Source of the DNA: Paramecium pentaurelia
Taxonomy: Eukaryota; Ciliophora; Oligohymenophorea; Peniculida; Parameciidae
Direction of reading: 5' to 3'
Assembly: GCA_905183005.1 (NCBI GenBank)
Contig: CAJJDO010000038.1
Span: 541,495 to 605,494 of the forward strand
DNA length: 64,000 nucleotides
Shown here: piece after piece, positions 1-13,600 of the stretch
Layout of the letters: each line of letters starts with the position of its first letter
How positions within the stretch are numbered: position 1 is the first letter of the stretch
Program-made: the position numbers and the translations under genes
The notes under the pieces: model-generated
What the model saw: only the letters and a program-made list of their open reading frames with translations
What the model was told of the DNA's origin: nothing
The model's database searches: none

Positions 1-377
1 ATTTTTTCTACAAAATTTTAATTGTTGAATTTCAAGTTTTAATAATTAGAAGAATTTTTTTGCTTAAACCTTGAAACTTAAAAATAAATTTATTTTTTTC
101 GTATGATTTAATTGTGTTTATAATAGTGAATGTTTTTTATACTTAATTTTTAACATTTATTATTTTAATTCTTCTGTATTTATATTATTTGATCAGATTA
201 CTAATGTTTATTTAATAATACTTTTTGCAAAAATAAAGAATATACATCTTAAATTGATGCACATAATAGAGAGATTAGATTTGATTTTTCATAATAATTA
301 TAAATCTAGAGTCTATGAAAATCTTTTGTTTTATAATATATAATGATAAATAAAAACAGATAATAAATCAGTTTTAC
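1..377. other. AT-rich stretch, no gene seen
   Basis: Very AT-rich sequence 3' of the Dpy-30-type gene. I see no coherent reading frame, RNA gene or repeat in it. Confidence 0.5.
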
Positions 378-963
378 TCAATTATTTGCAGCAATTATAT
401 CTCGAATCTATTAGGCTAGAAAAAGCAGTGGATTGAATGACATTTCTTCTCGTTATTATCTAAGGAATTATTTCATTTTTTCTAATTCATGTTTATCTGC
501 TTGATCTTCATCTTCTTGATCTTCTCTGATTTCTCCTAATGATAATAAAGTGTCTTTTTTTAGATCTTAAGATGTCTATTCTTCTGCACCTCCTTATTAA
601 GCCTATTCATCCATTGGCAAAGGTGATTGAATTTCTTTTTGGTCTTTGCCCATAAATTTATGAAACTCTGATTAATTAATACCCATTTCATCTAAATCAA
701 CTGATCCTTCTGATGATTCATACTCAGATCCAAGTTCAGCTCTAAGTCTCTCTTTTTCAACTCTCTTTTATTCAATCTTATCAAATATTTTTATTTTCTT
801 AAGTCTTTCTTGATGTTTTCTAACTTCATCTGATTTAACAACATGATCGATTAACTAATTTAATTATCCTAATTACATTCATTAATGCTGGTTATAATCC
901 AGGATAGACATTTTACTATAAATATTCTATGGCAACTAAATCTCTTTTAGTGTTAGGTATCAT
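378..963 (-). CDS. Dpy-30-motif protein, hypothetical
   Basis: A 187-residue protein with one 22-nt intron (855-876, GTA...TAG); exons total 188 codons with the TGA stop. Residues about 7-30 resemble the Dpy-30 dimerisation motif (a TKRDLVAIEYL stretch, then YPGLQPAL), which docks onto amphipathic helices in ciliary radial-spoke and histone-methyltransferase complexes. After that come a charged coiled coil (about 40-70) and an acidic, Gln-rich tail. By family knowledge a ciliary scaffold or radial-spoke-associated role is likely, but no specific orthologue is recognised. The start is the first ATG and lies inside the motif-proximal segment, so the N terminus is short. An adenylate kinase 7 homologue with its own Dpy-30 motif lies at 56.4 kb. 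Confidence 0.8.
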
Positions 964-2079
964 TGAATTGCAAATTAATTATAAAAAATATTGTTAAATA
1001 ACTCAAATAAGAAAGTCACTTTATTTTAAGACTATTATAATTGTATATTATGAATAATCCATTTAATTACTTTCTAAAGGACATTAGTTAATTAATAAAT
1101 ATTTAAGATTATTCATTCTTGTATTAATAATTGTAAACATTTCTAAATAACTTTATAGTATAAATACTTTTCAACATTTAGTGATTAAATTTTCATAAGA
1201 TTTTATGACTTAATCTATTAAATCAGTAATTATTTGAATTACTATTTAATTTAATTAAAAAATGATCTTTTATTTTCTTAAATTATATATTTTTTTATTT
1301 ATTTATTTCCATACTATACTACTCAAAAATTAGATTTTCTTTTTTGAAAAATCAAGATATTATCTATATTTGATATAATAGTTGATTATTTGATTCTGCC
1401 TTATCTTTAAAATTTATTAATGTTATGGATATTTAGATAGAATATTTGAAAAATGAATTTAAGATAAGATAAATCATTTGCTTTTGATTGTATAATTATC
1501 TTCAATTATTTACAACCCAGAAGAGATTCAAAAGATTCTTACTAAATTTATTTATCATCTAATTAAATTAATATATTTTCAATTACATAATCTTTTAATA
1601 ACATTCTCCACTTAAGCTATTCTATAAAGATTAAGAAATTTTATCTATTATTTTCAAAAAAGAAAACAACTGAAATCTTTCATTATTCATATCAATTGTA
1701 ATTTTTTAATCAAATGATAATTTTATAATTTTATCAAAAAGAATGATATGATAAGAGATTTATTTTAATATCATATTGATGTATTAGGCTGATAGAGTAT
1801 TTTTTATATTAATCAGTTAACTCTATATTAATGATTGATTTCTTAAAAGTAATTTTTAATTTTATAATCTATCTTTATATAAGGATAGAATAAATAATAA
1901 TTAAATATCAATAAAATATGCATAAAATATGCTAAATATAAATTTTGATATCAACATTGTAAGCATTTAAATAAGGAAAATGTCAATTCAATTATATTTA
2001 GTCGTTTTAATACATATTATAAAATTTATAAGATTAAGATAATTGCAGATTATATTTAATATAAATAACAAAAATTGTA
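964..2079. other. Intergenic region between divergent genes
   Basis: About 1.1 kb of extremely AT-rich DNA between two divergently transcribed genes, presumably holding both promoters. No coherent ORF, RNA gene or strong repeat is visible. Confidence 0.5.
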
Positions 2080-2562
2080 ATGCTCTAGAGAAAAATATTC
2101 GTACCATCTAAAAGAAAATAATAGAAAGAATCTCTAGAATAGGATGATTTTTATTTTGAAAGTAACTTTGAAGCTGTTGAGATGGAAGAGATAACATCTA
2201 TGTTGGCTAAGAGACTTAAGTTTGAAAATTGTGAAGAAGGATTGAATGATTCATTCAAATTCAAAAGATGTTGTTTTAGTGATGATAAATTTATAAGTTG
2301 TAATTAAGGATTAGAAATACTAACTTAATAATAGGAAATTTCTTTAATACCTAATGAAAAGCATTCTACTAAATAAGTTAATTAATTAAAATGTGGAGAG
2401 AAGAGATGCATACAATTAAAGAACATTGCAGAGTTTAAACATTTAAGAACTGGAGAAATTAATTATCTTGAATTTATTGGATTTCCTGAAGCTCAGAAAA
2501 CATTGAAGTTTAAAAAGAAAAAGGGAAACAATAAAATAACTAAAAAGATTCACAAATTTTGA
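2080..2562 (+). CDS. Hypothetical protein, basic C terminus
   Basis: An intronless 160-residue ORF from ATG to TGA with 11 TAA/TAG glutamine codons. The N terminus is Gln- and Lys-rich, the middle is acidic (EAVEMEEI), and a Cys pair (RCCF) lies near residue 73. The last 25 residues are strongly basic (KKKKGNNKITKKIH), which could be a nucleolar or nuclear signal. No family is recognised. Codon use and residue composition match neighbouring real genes, unlike the random ORFs of this AT-rich DNA. Confidence 0.65.
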
Positions 2563-2784
2563 ATATAAAATTGAAAATAGTCATCCATATTTCTAAATTT
2601 AGTTACTAATTTATAACATTTTTAATTTAATTTATTTGAAATATTATGAGATTTCTTATTATATATTTTAATATCTCGTATTAATCAAATATTTAATGGA
2701 GAATTTCATTATTTGGAATTGATTGTTCATACAAGAGAATAATTATAATTATTTATTATTTTTATAATTAATATAAATTTAAGT

Positions 2785-4390
2785 ATGAATTATAAACCAA
2801 TATAAAACGATTAGCATTCATTAGATATAGGAGAGGATGATGGAGAATTGGATATTATAGTAAAAAGGAAAGAAAAACCTAAGCCTAATTAAAAATAGTT
2901 TTTAATATGGATTATGATTGTAACATTTCTTGGTGCTATTCTCATATATATTAGTTAAAGTAATATGACAACCACTGATAAAATTAAAACAGGTAAAAAT
3001 TAAAATTTTAATTTCACAAAAGTGAATAAAACAAGTAATACGTGTTTTAATTTAAAGCTATTCCTGATAATAATGAAAAATAAATAGATTCTATTGAAAA
3101 TAATATAAAAGATGTTCCTATAAGGAATGATTCATAAGCAAATTAAGACAAATTTAATAAAACATCTAATGATATAATTAATGAAGAAGAAAAAGAAGAA
3201 GAAAAGTAAGAAAATGGAGAAGAAGAAAAAGATATTGATTTTGAAGGTATAATGAAATAACAACAATAAATTTAGAATTATAAAAATAAACAGATTAATT
3301 AAATAAAGAAATAAAAGAATATTTCAAACATAAGAATGAAACAGAACATATAGATACAATTAATGAAGTTTAAAAAGATCCTAGATATGGTGAAATACTA
3401 TGTGAAAGTGGTTATTATATGAATAAAGATGAAAAGAAATGCAAAAAATGTGAAGATAGATGTTCTGAATGTATGCATATTATTGGAACATGTTACAAAT
3501 GTTAAAATGAAGTATCAATTAATCATATTAAGAGTACTACTTAAATAATTATGGTAAATGTATCTAAAAATGTGAAGGAAAACATGATTCAAGTAATCTA
3601 TTATTATCAGATGATAATAAAAATTAAAGTATTCCTATTTGTTTAGGTAATAATCATACTTCTTCACTCTTTATGTCAGTTCAAAAGTCTAAAAATACTC
3701 ATTTTGTTTTACCTTATTTGATCATTCATCCAGCTACTAGTGTTTCATTAATGTATCATAACAATTATCCTCTTGTTTATTATTTCAACAAAGACATATT
3801 CAATTTTGAAGATGGAATGAAATTAAATGAAATTATCACTTAAGCTCAAGAAAAATAATTAATAGTTATTTTAATAGGAGCTCATACTCTATATGACTTC
3901 TCATTATTCAACAACTTTTTATTTTAAGAAGCCTTACAAAATATAGAACTTTTGGTTAAGGCAAAAAGTTCAACTTTTAGGACATTTTTTGGTCAAGATT
4001 ATAATGCATATGGAGTTATCAGAGAATATTAATCATAATACAAAAATAACTCTGTTGATTTAGTAATTTCAGATGATCCTGTAGAAATTGATCAGTATTT
4101 CATATAATCATATTAATAGTGAATACTTGGAATCTAATTTATTAGTGACTCATGAATAACATTACACTGATTATAAATTTGAATCATTATAAGGAGCTTA
4201 ATCATAAAAAACTACTGTAATTTTGTTATTCCATACAAAAAATGAATAAGATCAAAAGGATTATTGTTCAAGATTTCTTTATGTTTCTTTCTTGCAATGT
4301 GTAGTGAGAGAAATTCAAATAGATCATATTTAAAGAATGAGATAAGGATTTGAATTGATTTCATAATTTGTTATATAACCAGATTTATGA
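2785..4390 (+). CDS. Single-pass Cys-rich membrane protein
   Basis: A 501-residue protein built from five exons; introns are at 3035-3057, 3247-3275, 3512-3534 (ending GAG) and 4095-4119. A short acidic cytosolic N terminus is followed by one TM helix at about residues 45-62 (WIMIVTFLGAILIYI), giving a type II topology. A Lys/Glu-rich stalk, a growth-factor-receptor-like Cys cluster (about 200-245, repeated CxxC with YYLNNYGKC) and a roughly 260-residue mixed alpha/beta domain follow. That last domain was not recognised. The Cys cluster resembles the furin-like repeats common in ciliate surface proteins. The fourth intron removes an apparent in-frame TGA at 4120 and restores the frame to the end. 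Confidence 0.75.
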
Positions 4391-4424
4391 TGAATTTTTA
4401 TTGTTCTATTTATGTATTATTAAA

Positions 4425-6160
4425 TCAAGGGAACAATCTAACAGGATCTCTTGGAAACATACATGCATTTCTGATATTCTTAAGATTGAAATATAAAAAT
4501 GCCACTCTTTCTAATCCAAATGCACATCCTCCATGTGGAAAAGCACCATATCTAAAATTATTATTTAATCATATATACCTGAAAGAATCAATATAATCTT
4601 TCAATGGTTCAACAGCAATACCTTTCTCTTTAATTTGTTTAATTAAGAGTTCTGGATCATGCACTCTTTATGCTCCTGAAACAATTTCCTCTCCTCTCAT
4701 GAAAAAGTCATAGGATAAAGTATAATTAGGATCATCATGACAAGGCATAGTATAAAATGGTCTTGCTTTCTTTGGATATCTGTGGAGAATGTAAAAATCA
4801 GTTCCATATTTTTCTCTGACTAATTTTCCAAGAGTCTTTTCATTAGTAGTATCTAAATCATCATTAGGATCTTGATTAACACCTGCTTCATGTAACATCT
4901 TAACACCTTCTTCAAAAGTTAATTTAAGTACTGGTTCTGGTATTTTAAATGGTTCAAATGGGAATTATTAAGAAATTATTTCTATTTCCTTTTAATATCT
5001 CTTTTCAATTCCCTTAAACATATATATACATAAATCTCCCATTAAATCTAATAATTCTGTAAAATGTTCCTTAATAACCATTTCAATATCCATACTAATG
5101 AATTCACATTGATGTCTATGTGTATTAGAGTTTTCAGCTCTAAAAACAGGAGCAACTTCAAAAACTCTATCATAATCAGCCATCAAACACATCTATTTAT
5201 ATAATTATGGAGATTATGCTAAACAAGCATCTTAATTGAAATATTTCAATTTAAATACATTAGTACCACCTTCAGAAGTACCTCCTATCAATTTTGGTGT
5301 ATGAATTTCAATAAATCCATTTTCTACCAAAAATTCTCTGAACAATAATCCAATACCTGATTAAACTCTGAAAATTGCTTATTTAGCTGGAGTTCTAAGG
5401 TCTATAACTCTATTATCTAATCTTGTTTTTAACATGACTTATATTTATTATTTTTCATTTTTATCTTATTTCTCTTATTTATCTTATTTTATTTAAGGTT
5501 CTTCTTATTTCATTTCTTAAACTCCATCTTCAAAGTCTGTAATTCTTCTTGAAGCATCTTCAATTTAAAATGGTAACATAGGTAAAGATCTACTTACTAC
5601 TTTAATTGATCTCACTTCCAATTCCACTTTTTATGTACAAGATAATATCTCTTTATTTGGTTATTTAACAAGTGCTTCAATATCAACAACAGATTCAAGG
5701 GGAATGCCTGATATAAATTTAAGCATTTTAGCACTTGCAAACTCACCCTTTTCAGCCACTACTTAAATTGTATTATAATTCTCTCTTAAAACCAAGAAGG
5801 CCAACTTTCCCTTTACTCTTGAATTATGTATTCTAGCCCTTACCAAAATTACTTAATTCACTAAAGTTTAGTCAACATCACCAACTTTAATCCATTTTCG
5901 ATTTGTTCTCTCTTGAGATTAAATCAAATTCAAATCTCCATACCTTCCAACACAATTATCTTCCTCTTAAACTTACTATTATTATTGTTATTATTCTTAT
6001 GCATTTTAAGCTATGTTTAGATTTAACAATAAATACCTTTTTAGTGCTCTTATTTTTTTTAAGCCTTTTCTGCTTCCTTTTTTTCTCTTTGTAATTATTT
6101 CTTTGACTTTTATTCCCCTTCTGCACCTTATTCTGGAGGTTGAACTGCCTAATCTTACAT
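4425..6160 (-). CDS. DARS1: Aspartyl-tRNA synthetase, cytosolic
   Basis: Charges tRNA-Asp with aspartate using ATP. The protein has 560 residues, and introns at 6011-6036 and 4552-4578 join to a perfect 561-codon frame. The N terminus is a Gln/Lys/Glu-rich extension typical of the eukaryotic enzyme. An OB-fold anticodon-binding domain follows (about 80-190, VRARIHNSRVKGKLAFLVLR). The class II catalytic core shows motif 1, motif 2 (FRAENSNTHRHQCEF, with the ATP-binding Arg) and motif 3 (GCAFGLERVA near the C terminus). The ending RDPVRLFP is the classic eukaryotic/archaeal AspRS C terminus. A Lys/Gln-rich insert lies between the OB fold and the core. It is convergent with the upstream membrane-protein gene, with a 34-bp gap. 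Confidence 0.96.
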
Positions 6161-7276
6161 CTTAAAAAATTTATTCTTTTATTAAAAGATAAATCGAAAT
6201 TAAATCGGCCTGATTAATGCATTGAAAAGTTTAAGTTATCTAATAATCATATATATATAATAATTATTATTTTATATATATCATCTAAATAGACAATAAT
6301 CCCTAGTTCTCTCTCTACAATGAATACACTGATCTAATAAATCTATAAATTTAGAGTATAAAAATCATTATAACAAGTACATTAAAAGATTCAAACCAAA
6401 AAAATTCTCAGGGGATAGAAAAATAAAAGTAAAACTAATAGTTTTCAAAATAAGTAAGCTTAAAAATTTTGCAGTTTAAAAATATGATTGATATTCATAT
6501 GTTTTGAATCTTTCATATTAAATTAATAGATAAAAGGAGATTTTATGAATCATATTTACATAAATTAATTAAAATTATTTCACCAATGCTAAATAAATTG
6601 ATTAATTGATTGAAAATGAAAGTGATTCACTTCAATTATTTAAAATTTGGGTAACGTCTAAATGATTGATATATTTTTTTATTTGGTTATTATCATTAAA
6701 CTAGGTATTAATAACATTATATAAAAAAATTATATTTATATTTTAAATGATACTTTAAAAAAATAAATTTAACAAAATTATAAATTATATGTCTTGAGCT
6801 CAAGTTTTGATTTTCTGTTAAATTTAAATTATTGTTAAATTTTATAAAATACGGGTAATATTATTTTATTAATTTAAAGACATGTAAAATTTTTCGGTTG
6901 AAATTACTCATAAAGATTTTATGAATTTTTTAGTGATTTGAATAAGGTAGGAAATGAGGAGTTAAATCTTAATTTAGAACCTGTATGAAAATAAAGAAAT
7001 GATTTTTAAGTCAAAATAAAGTGTTGGCAAGATTACCATAAGATATATGAAAAGCAGACTGCTAAAAAATTAAATTCTGCAACAACCATATTTTTTAATT
7101 TCATATCATATTAATTATTAGATTAATAAGTTTTAATTAAGTGTAAACTTTAGTAGATCAAAATTCAATTAAAATTAATTTTTCTAAATAGAATATTAAT
7201 TTTCCAGAAATTTTTTAAAATTAATAACAAAAATTCATATAAATTGATTATGATAAGAATACATGTATTTAATTGC
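6161..7276. other. AT-rich intergenic stretch
   Basis: About 1.1 kb between the AspRS start and the SNW1 stop. ORFs here are short and incoherent. The 5' part presumably carries the AspRS promoter. No RNA gene or repeat was seen. Confidence 0.5.
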
Positions 7277-8521
7277 TCAATCAAGCTTAACCTTTTTAAC
7301 AACAGGATCAGCAATAAATGAATCCATACCAAAAATATTGTCAGCTTTTTCAAATTAGACTGGAACATTTCTTATACTCTTATTACTAAAGATATTTCAG
7401 TATGAATACTTATTATCTTCTTCACCTTATTGAATACCAGTATATAGATTTGCTCGTGGTTTTTCATTGAATAAGGGTTTATCGAATGCTTCATATTCAT
7501 CTTCATCTCCAAATCCATGATTTACTCCTTGTGTTTAATTAAATAATCTTTAATCATATAAAGTATTTTAAGTAGTAGGTTATGCTTAACCTAAAGCTAT
7601 TTTTTCACTAATGTCTCTGTCATTATCTCTATTAAGTTTACTTTTCTTTCCTTGATTCTCCTATCTTAATTATCTTTCAAGTTCTCTTTTTCTTAAATAT
7701 CTTAATTCTTCTCTTGCTTATATATCTTGTTATGATTAATTTTCAGGAACATCTTCTTATTTAGTTGTTTATTCTAAAAGAAGATTTTTTCTTGATCTAG
7801 CTTCCATAGCTTTTTATCTATTTTCTTCTTCTTTTTCTTAATATTCTTTATATTGCATAGATTTTAAAATTTTATTCCTTTCTTCTAATTCTTTTCTAGA
7901 TTATCTTTCTGCTATATAGAGACCATCAGTTAATTAAGCGAATTTTGCATTTACAGTATGCTTTTTAAAATAGATAATGATTAAATACATGTTAAAGTGT
8001 TCTTCCATCTGCAGACAATCTCATTTCTAATGGGATTGTATAACCCTTAGCATTTTTCCAATTAGAAATACATGGAGGAATTTTCCAATCTTGTTGATCT
8101 TTTAAAGTTAATTTTCTTGGTGGAGATCTCATTTAAATTGGTGGTGGTGATCCTGGACCTTTAGGAATTCTTTTATGTTTAAAACGAGGAGGTTCCATAG
8201 GATCCAATTATTGAGCTTGAACTCTTTAAATATTAATGAATAGTTCTACTTAACAATTCTCTCTTAGCCAGTCTATTATGAATCACCTTGTTTTGGTGTG
8301 TATTTGATATATTATTATGCAGCTCCATCTGAAGCTCTCAATTATCCCATAGTTGCACATTACTTTGAAAATACCAATTAATCTAATTGTTTCTTTGTGT
8401 GAATTGCAATTTATTCACTAACCTCTTTTGAAGGTTTTTAAAGTTCTGCTTCTGAGAGATATGTATTTTTAAAATTGTGTGCATATTATGCCCCATCAGT
8501 TCCTCTAAAGGGTTTAATCAT
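7277..8521 (-). CDS. SNW1: SNW1/SKIP (Prp45) splicing factor, short N terminus
   Basis: A spliceosomal scaffold that joins the activated spliceosome. It is 388 residues long, with introns at 8224-8249, 7961-7988 and 7386-7409. The SNW hallmark is nearly identical to animals and plants: MEPPRFKHKRIPKGPGSPPP, then KIPPCISNWKNAKGYTIPL and RLSADGR. A long Lys/Glu helix follows (about 175-260), and near the C terminus NIFGMDSFI matches the family FGLDxF motif. Animal proteins are about 536 residues; here roughly the first 130 (the PYGxRxGW region) are missing, and the ORF opens about 55 codons before the conserved ERIVK segment. Upstream DNA belongs to the bL27 gene 42 bp away, so the truncation looks real unless a 5' exon lies elsewhere. 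Confidence 0.93.
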
Positions 8522-8563
8522 ATATTTTATTTTGAATATTTTTTATTGTGTTTTAATATATTA

Positions 8564-9168
8564 TCACTATTTATTAATACTCAACTGTTATTACAAAGTG
8601 GAAATCGAAAATTCTGGCTTATATTCAACTGGTATTTCAATAGGTTTATATTATTTTTCTGAAATTTTAAAGCCATAGTATTTTATTTACAAATCCACTT
8701 TTTCTTCGCTTTTTTTCAATAAAACAAGTGGTTCAGGATTATTCTTAGCCAATTCAGGAAACAATTCTGGATGATAACTGTATGGTGGTGGAGGATAATG
8801 AGTTCTATTTGGATTTTCTCTAGGAATCACATCAACATAAAATATTTTCTTAAATTTATATGGATCTCTTCTGAAATGTACAATACCCTTTAAAATAAAT
8901 TATAAAATAAAAATACTTCGACTTTAGAATGAATAGTATGATCTTTTCCAACAGAAGTATTTTATCCTGGTTTCCATCTAAAACCTCTTTATCTAATTAA
9001 AATATCATTTGGAAAAACTTCTTCTCCTCCAAATTTCTTTACTCCCAATCTTCTACCTGCAGAATCCTTAGTTTTTTAGGTTGAACTGGCTTGCATCTTT
9101 GTTGCAAATCCATAGTAAATGTTTTCTGATAAGGATTTGAAATAATTCTAAGCAAATGCCTTAATCAT
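8564..9168 (-). CDS. MRPL27: Mitochondrial ribosomal protein bL27
   Basis: A large-subunit protein near the peptidyl transferase centre. It has 191 residues and one 29-nt intron (8888-8916). After about 25 residues that fit a mitochondrial presequence, the family core is clear: DSAGRRLGVKKFGGE, ILIRQRGFRWKPGQNTSVGKDHTIHS and VHFRRDP. A C-terminal extension of about 100 residues, with Pro-rich HYPPPPYSYHPE, exceeds the bacterial protein (about 85 residues) and fits mitochondrial ribosome expansions. It ends 42 bp before the SNW1 start on the same strand. The intron sits between GlnGlu-like VE and GIVHF and leaves the core intact. Confidence 0.93.
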
Positions 9169-9217
9169 ATATTATTTATGTTAAATATTGAATACAAAAA
9201 TGTTATAATAACTATCA

Positions 9218-10406
9218 TCATTAATGAATAGATGTTTTCTATTTTTGATTGATATTTCTCTTAGTACTACCACTTCTACTTCTTGGTTATGTTTAAATAC
9301 TTTCTATAAAAGATGAATTGAAATATTTTTACAATGAATATTTTTCTGTAACATACTTGAATTTTAAGAATTATTTTTTGATGCTGTATAATTTCCTATA
9401 TGTGTTTTGATATTTTTAATTGCATTATGTTATTGTATTAAATCATTAATTGATGATATAGAATTATGCTTTATTTAATAACTTTTTATTTAATCCTATT
9501 GTTAAATAATTTATTGTTATTATGATTATTACATATGATGATTCTATCCATATTACAAAATATTGAAATAGTTCTATTTCAAAGATCCTTATGATTATGT
9601 AGGATAATCAGTGCTTTCTTAGAATTAACTACTTAATTTATGTTCTGAATATGAATTAGTCTTATTCGTTTCTTTACTATTTGGTTTTCTTTAAACCAAT
9701 CCTTTTATTTATTAAGTATTTTTAGTTATTTACTGAACCTCATAATCTACATTATCTAGTTCAATAGTTCTCTTTTATTGTTCAAATTCTAGTTATTAAA
9801 TCTATTCTTTGAGAGATACTATTTCTAATTGATAAGATTGATTTTCTTCATAATATTTTTGATTCTCTCTTTTCAAATTCTAATATATTATTAATATAAT
9901 ATACATTCATAATATTTTTAGTTGTTTCTAATAATTCATTTCTTGTTGCTTCACTTTCATCTAATTTTTATTGGATTGATTCTGCATATAATTTCAATTA
10001 TTATTCTAACTAAGATTAATTAAAACTAAAATTTATACCCTAATGTGATTCCTAATCTCACTCTCATATTTAATAACTGATTATTCTAATTTTTCATATT
10101 CATCTTCTGTTCTTATACTTTTTTATGACATATTTGGATCTATACTATTTTCTAATTTCCTTTCATAATTGCGAAAGCTTACTGGATTTTTCTTTCAATC
10201 TTCAACATTAAATTAGTGAAGATAATTTTAATTATGTTTACTAATTAAGTCAAATTTTCATAATCTTTCAGTTCTTTTTCAATTTCATTTAAATCATTTT
10301 TGGTCTCTATATATTTCTCTAATTGCATCAATATTCGCTCTAGTAAATCCTTAAGAGATGACTCCATTTCTCTATCAGAATATGTAATCAAACTTGTTTC
10401 ACTCAT
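9218..10406 (-). CDS. Coiled-coil protein, hypothetical
   Basis: A 351-residue protein, coiled coil from about residue 10 to 200 (heptad-like LKDLLERILMQLEKYIE), then a Gln/Ser/Asn-rich low-complexity tail ending in an Arg/Ser-rich segment (PRSRSGSTKR). Introns at 10010-10038, 9880-9904 and 9304-9332 are canonical. A fourth removed segment, 10192-10241, is 50 nt (GTA...AAG), unusually long for this genome but needed to keep the conserved-looking frame; see findings. A centrosomal, basal body or ciliary role is only a guess from composition. It ends 49 bp before the bL27 start on the same strand. Confidence 0.7.
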
Positions 10407-10687
10407 TAACAGTTAATTTATTTAATAAATACGTATATATAAATGTTATTTTATATTCAATATTTTATTTTCATCCTCTAATAACAATAGATTTATGTAA
10501 TAACTAATATAATTATCATCATTATTTATATAAGTAAATATCAATTTTTAGATTATAATATTTATAATAAAAAATACATAAATTCAAATTCATATCAATT
10601 TCTCATTTACAAAATAACTTCTAGTATTTCTTAAAAAATTATCATCAAATAAGATTGATGTCAAAGGTACTGAATATATAAATTTAG

Positions 10688-13600
10688 TCAATAGTTTATA
10701 ATTTCTTAATTAAATTATCTAATCAAATTTAATTAATAATAATCCATTTATTATTGAAATACATAAACAAGCTACTGTAATTATCTAAATATTAATTTAA
10801 ATATTACATTATAATTTACTTCAACACTTTAATTATAATAAAATAAATCTGAATAAAACCTTTCAATTATATATTATAGACTGTAACTCAATATTGTTAT
10901 CCCTTCTAATTCTAAAATTGGATAATTTGATCTATTTGTAAAATTTGTATATTCAAATTCAGTCTTTATCTGATTTTTTATATCAATTAATGCAGTTGAA
11001 AATCCTTTCTATAAAACTCCACCAAGTGCATTATTACAAATATTCAAAGATTTGTCTATTACCTAATATAATGTAAAATAGAATTACAATTAATTCTTCA
11101 CATAAATTACCATTACTAAAATTATCCAAAAGACTAGAAAATTCTTAATCAAAAAAATAATTATTAGGTTAAAATGTCCATTATTAATCAACGTATTATT
11201 ACAATCCTGATAATCCTTATTATGCAATTATGTAATATTAATTGAGATCTGTTTAATTTAAAAATGGTAATGCTGTTTTATAATAAAGTACTTCTCTTGA
11301 TTAATAGAGACTTAAAACATTTATATTTAAATTAGCAAATACTTCATATAATTTACCAGTTTACTTTATTTTTGAATATGTATCATAAATTTATATTGTC
11401 AATATTATAAATGATAAGGCTAATATTAAAAAATGTGTTAATGTAAGTAAAATTGATTTAGGTTTATAATATTAAGCAGGAATTTAGTTTTTTTTTAATT
11501 AATGTTTTTATTGTTAATTACATTAAGATTTAATCATTCCAAAATACTAATCTTTTTCTTAAAAATTAAGTTTATAATTTTAAATTTAATGATAATTTTT
11601 ATCAATCATTTCTTACAATATTGTTAATCTTTGTATTTCTAAATTTAAGAAACTTTAATCTTAATTTAATAGTAATAACTTGAGTTTTTCCTTTTATATT
11701 TAAAACAATAAATCAGAAATTGTTAATGTAAATTAAATCATTATAAAAAAGAAAAATAAAACAAAAAAGAGTATTAATATTTTCTGTTAAGAATCATCTA
11801 AATTTTATTATTAAGAATCATAAGCAATTTAATTTGCATCTGTAAATGCATTTAATAAAGTATGCAAATTCTTGTAATTATAATAAAAGTAAGAACTTTC
11901 ATAATCAGCTTATCCATTTTAAATATAAGCATTTTAAGTATCAAATTAATAATTCAATAAAGTAATCAAACTATTACGAAGATTAAGTTCATTTGGTTCA
12001 CCAATATTTCCTTTTTACAAAAATTCCAAATTTAAATATTAATCATGATAAAGAGAAAAAAAAATAGGTTCTGTTAAGATACCTGAAATCCCACTTTTTA
12101 GTTTTTCATAACTTCCAATTAATTTAGATTTTGGATAAACTAATAATTCCATAAATTACTATTAAGTAATCAATTTCAAATAAAGTTCAACATTATAATT
12201 AACTATTGATAAACGAATTAATTGAAAGGATAAAATTGGATAAAATATATCATTTTTCATACTTAATAGTTTGAAATCCTTCTGAAAATGATGAAAAAGA
12301 TCTATTTCATACAAATACTATATTTTATAATATTAATAATTACCAAACTAAAACCAACTATGGATATTAAAATTAAAAGTATTCTGAAATATATCATTCT
12401 TTTAAAAATTTAAGGGATTTTTTTTGAGTTTGCAAGTTCATTAACAAGAGAAAATTATCGAAAATAAATTGATTTTTACATTGCTGAAACACCAGATTAT
12501 TGAGATGATATACCTTCTGTTTATAATTTTTAATTTTTTTGTTTTTTCCTTACTGTATTTATATCTATTTCTTCACTTACATTTTATTCTTCATCATTTT
12601 TCATTATAACAAATTATTAATCTTATTATATATCTGATTACATCAAATTTTAACATGCTAATTCAGATTTTTAAACAAATTATTAATGATATAACTTTTC
12701 TTCATGTATACTCTAATCTAACACAAAAGGTTTATCAACTATAATAGACTCATCCAAATGTGTAGTAGCAATTACTTTTTCTGATTATTTAAATTAATAA
12801 ATATAAGTATCTCCATTATTAAATATACGTTTTGGATTTTTTATTATAAGTTCAAAATAACTAGATCCAAATTCATTTCTTTTATAGGAAAGTTATAAAT
12901 CACATTAATAACATATCAAAGATGACTATTAATTCCATAAAGATTGAATTTTTATTTATGAGGATTATATAAAATAAGATGAATTTATTTTATTTGGGTC
13001 TACAAAATAAAAGTTTTATAAACTATAAATTGTATTTTATTGTAATTAATCAATATTATCAAAAATAATACAAATATCTAAACCAATAAAATATTAAGCA
13101 AATGCTCCATCAATATTGAATACTTCACAAAAAAGTTCATCATCAATATTTATGATTCTTTTACTATCATCTAGAAATATACTATAAGAATTCTCCTTTT
13201 TTTTTCTAAAAAATACTATCATTTCAATAGAGGTTAAGTTTAATTAACTTAAATCCATAAGTAAATCAATTTTTTTACACAAACATTATGATATTTATAT
13301 ATAAGATTCATTAAGTTATTAATAAAATTTATTTTGTTTACCTGAAATAAAATTCTCAATTAATTTCATATGAGACAATTGAATAAAATTAGGTATCATA
13401 TCTTAAAAGTTTAATAAATCTAATTTGTCTAATTTTTCTTATTGATTATATTTAAATTTGAGAATTTTTATACTTTACTTATTGTTTATTTAAATAATCA
13501 TATTGGAGAATTGATTTGTCAAAAATGTATTGTTGTATTTTATATTAATCTCATCATTATTATTGGAAGATGATTTTTGATTTTAGGAAGAAATCATATC

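Noticed and set aside
8475..8678. Two overlapping plus-strand ORFs
   Set aside because: They lie antisense over the bL27/SNW1 junction, whose minus-strand frames are strongly conserved; the plus ORFs are chance products of the TGA-only code.
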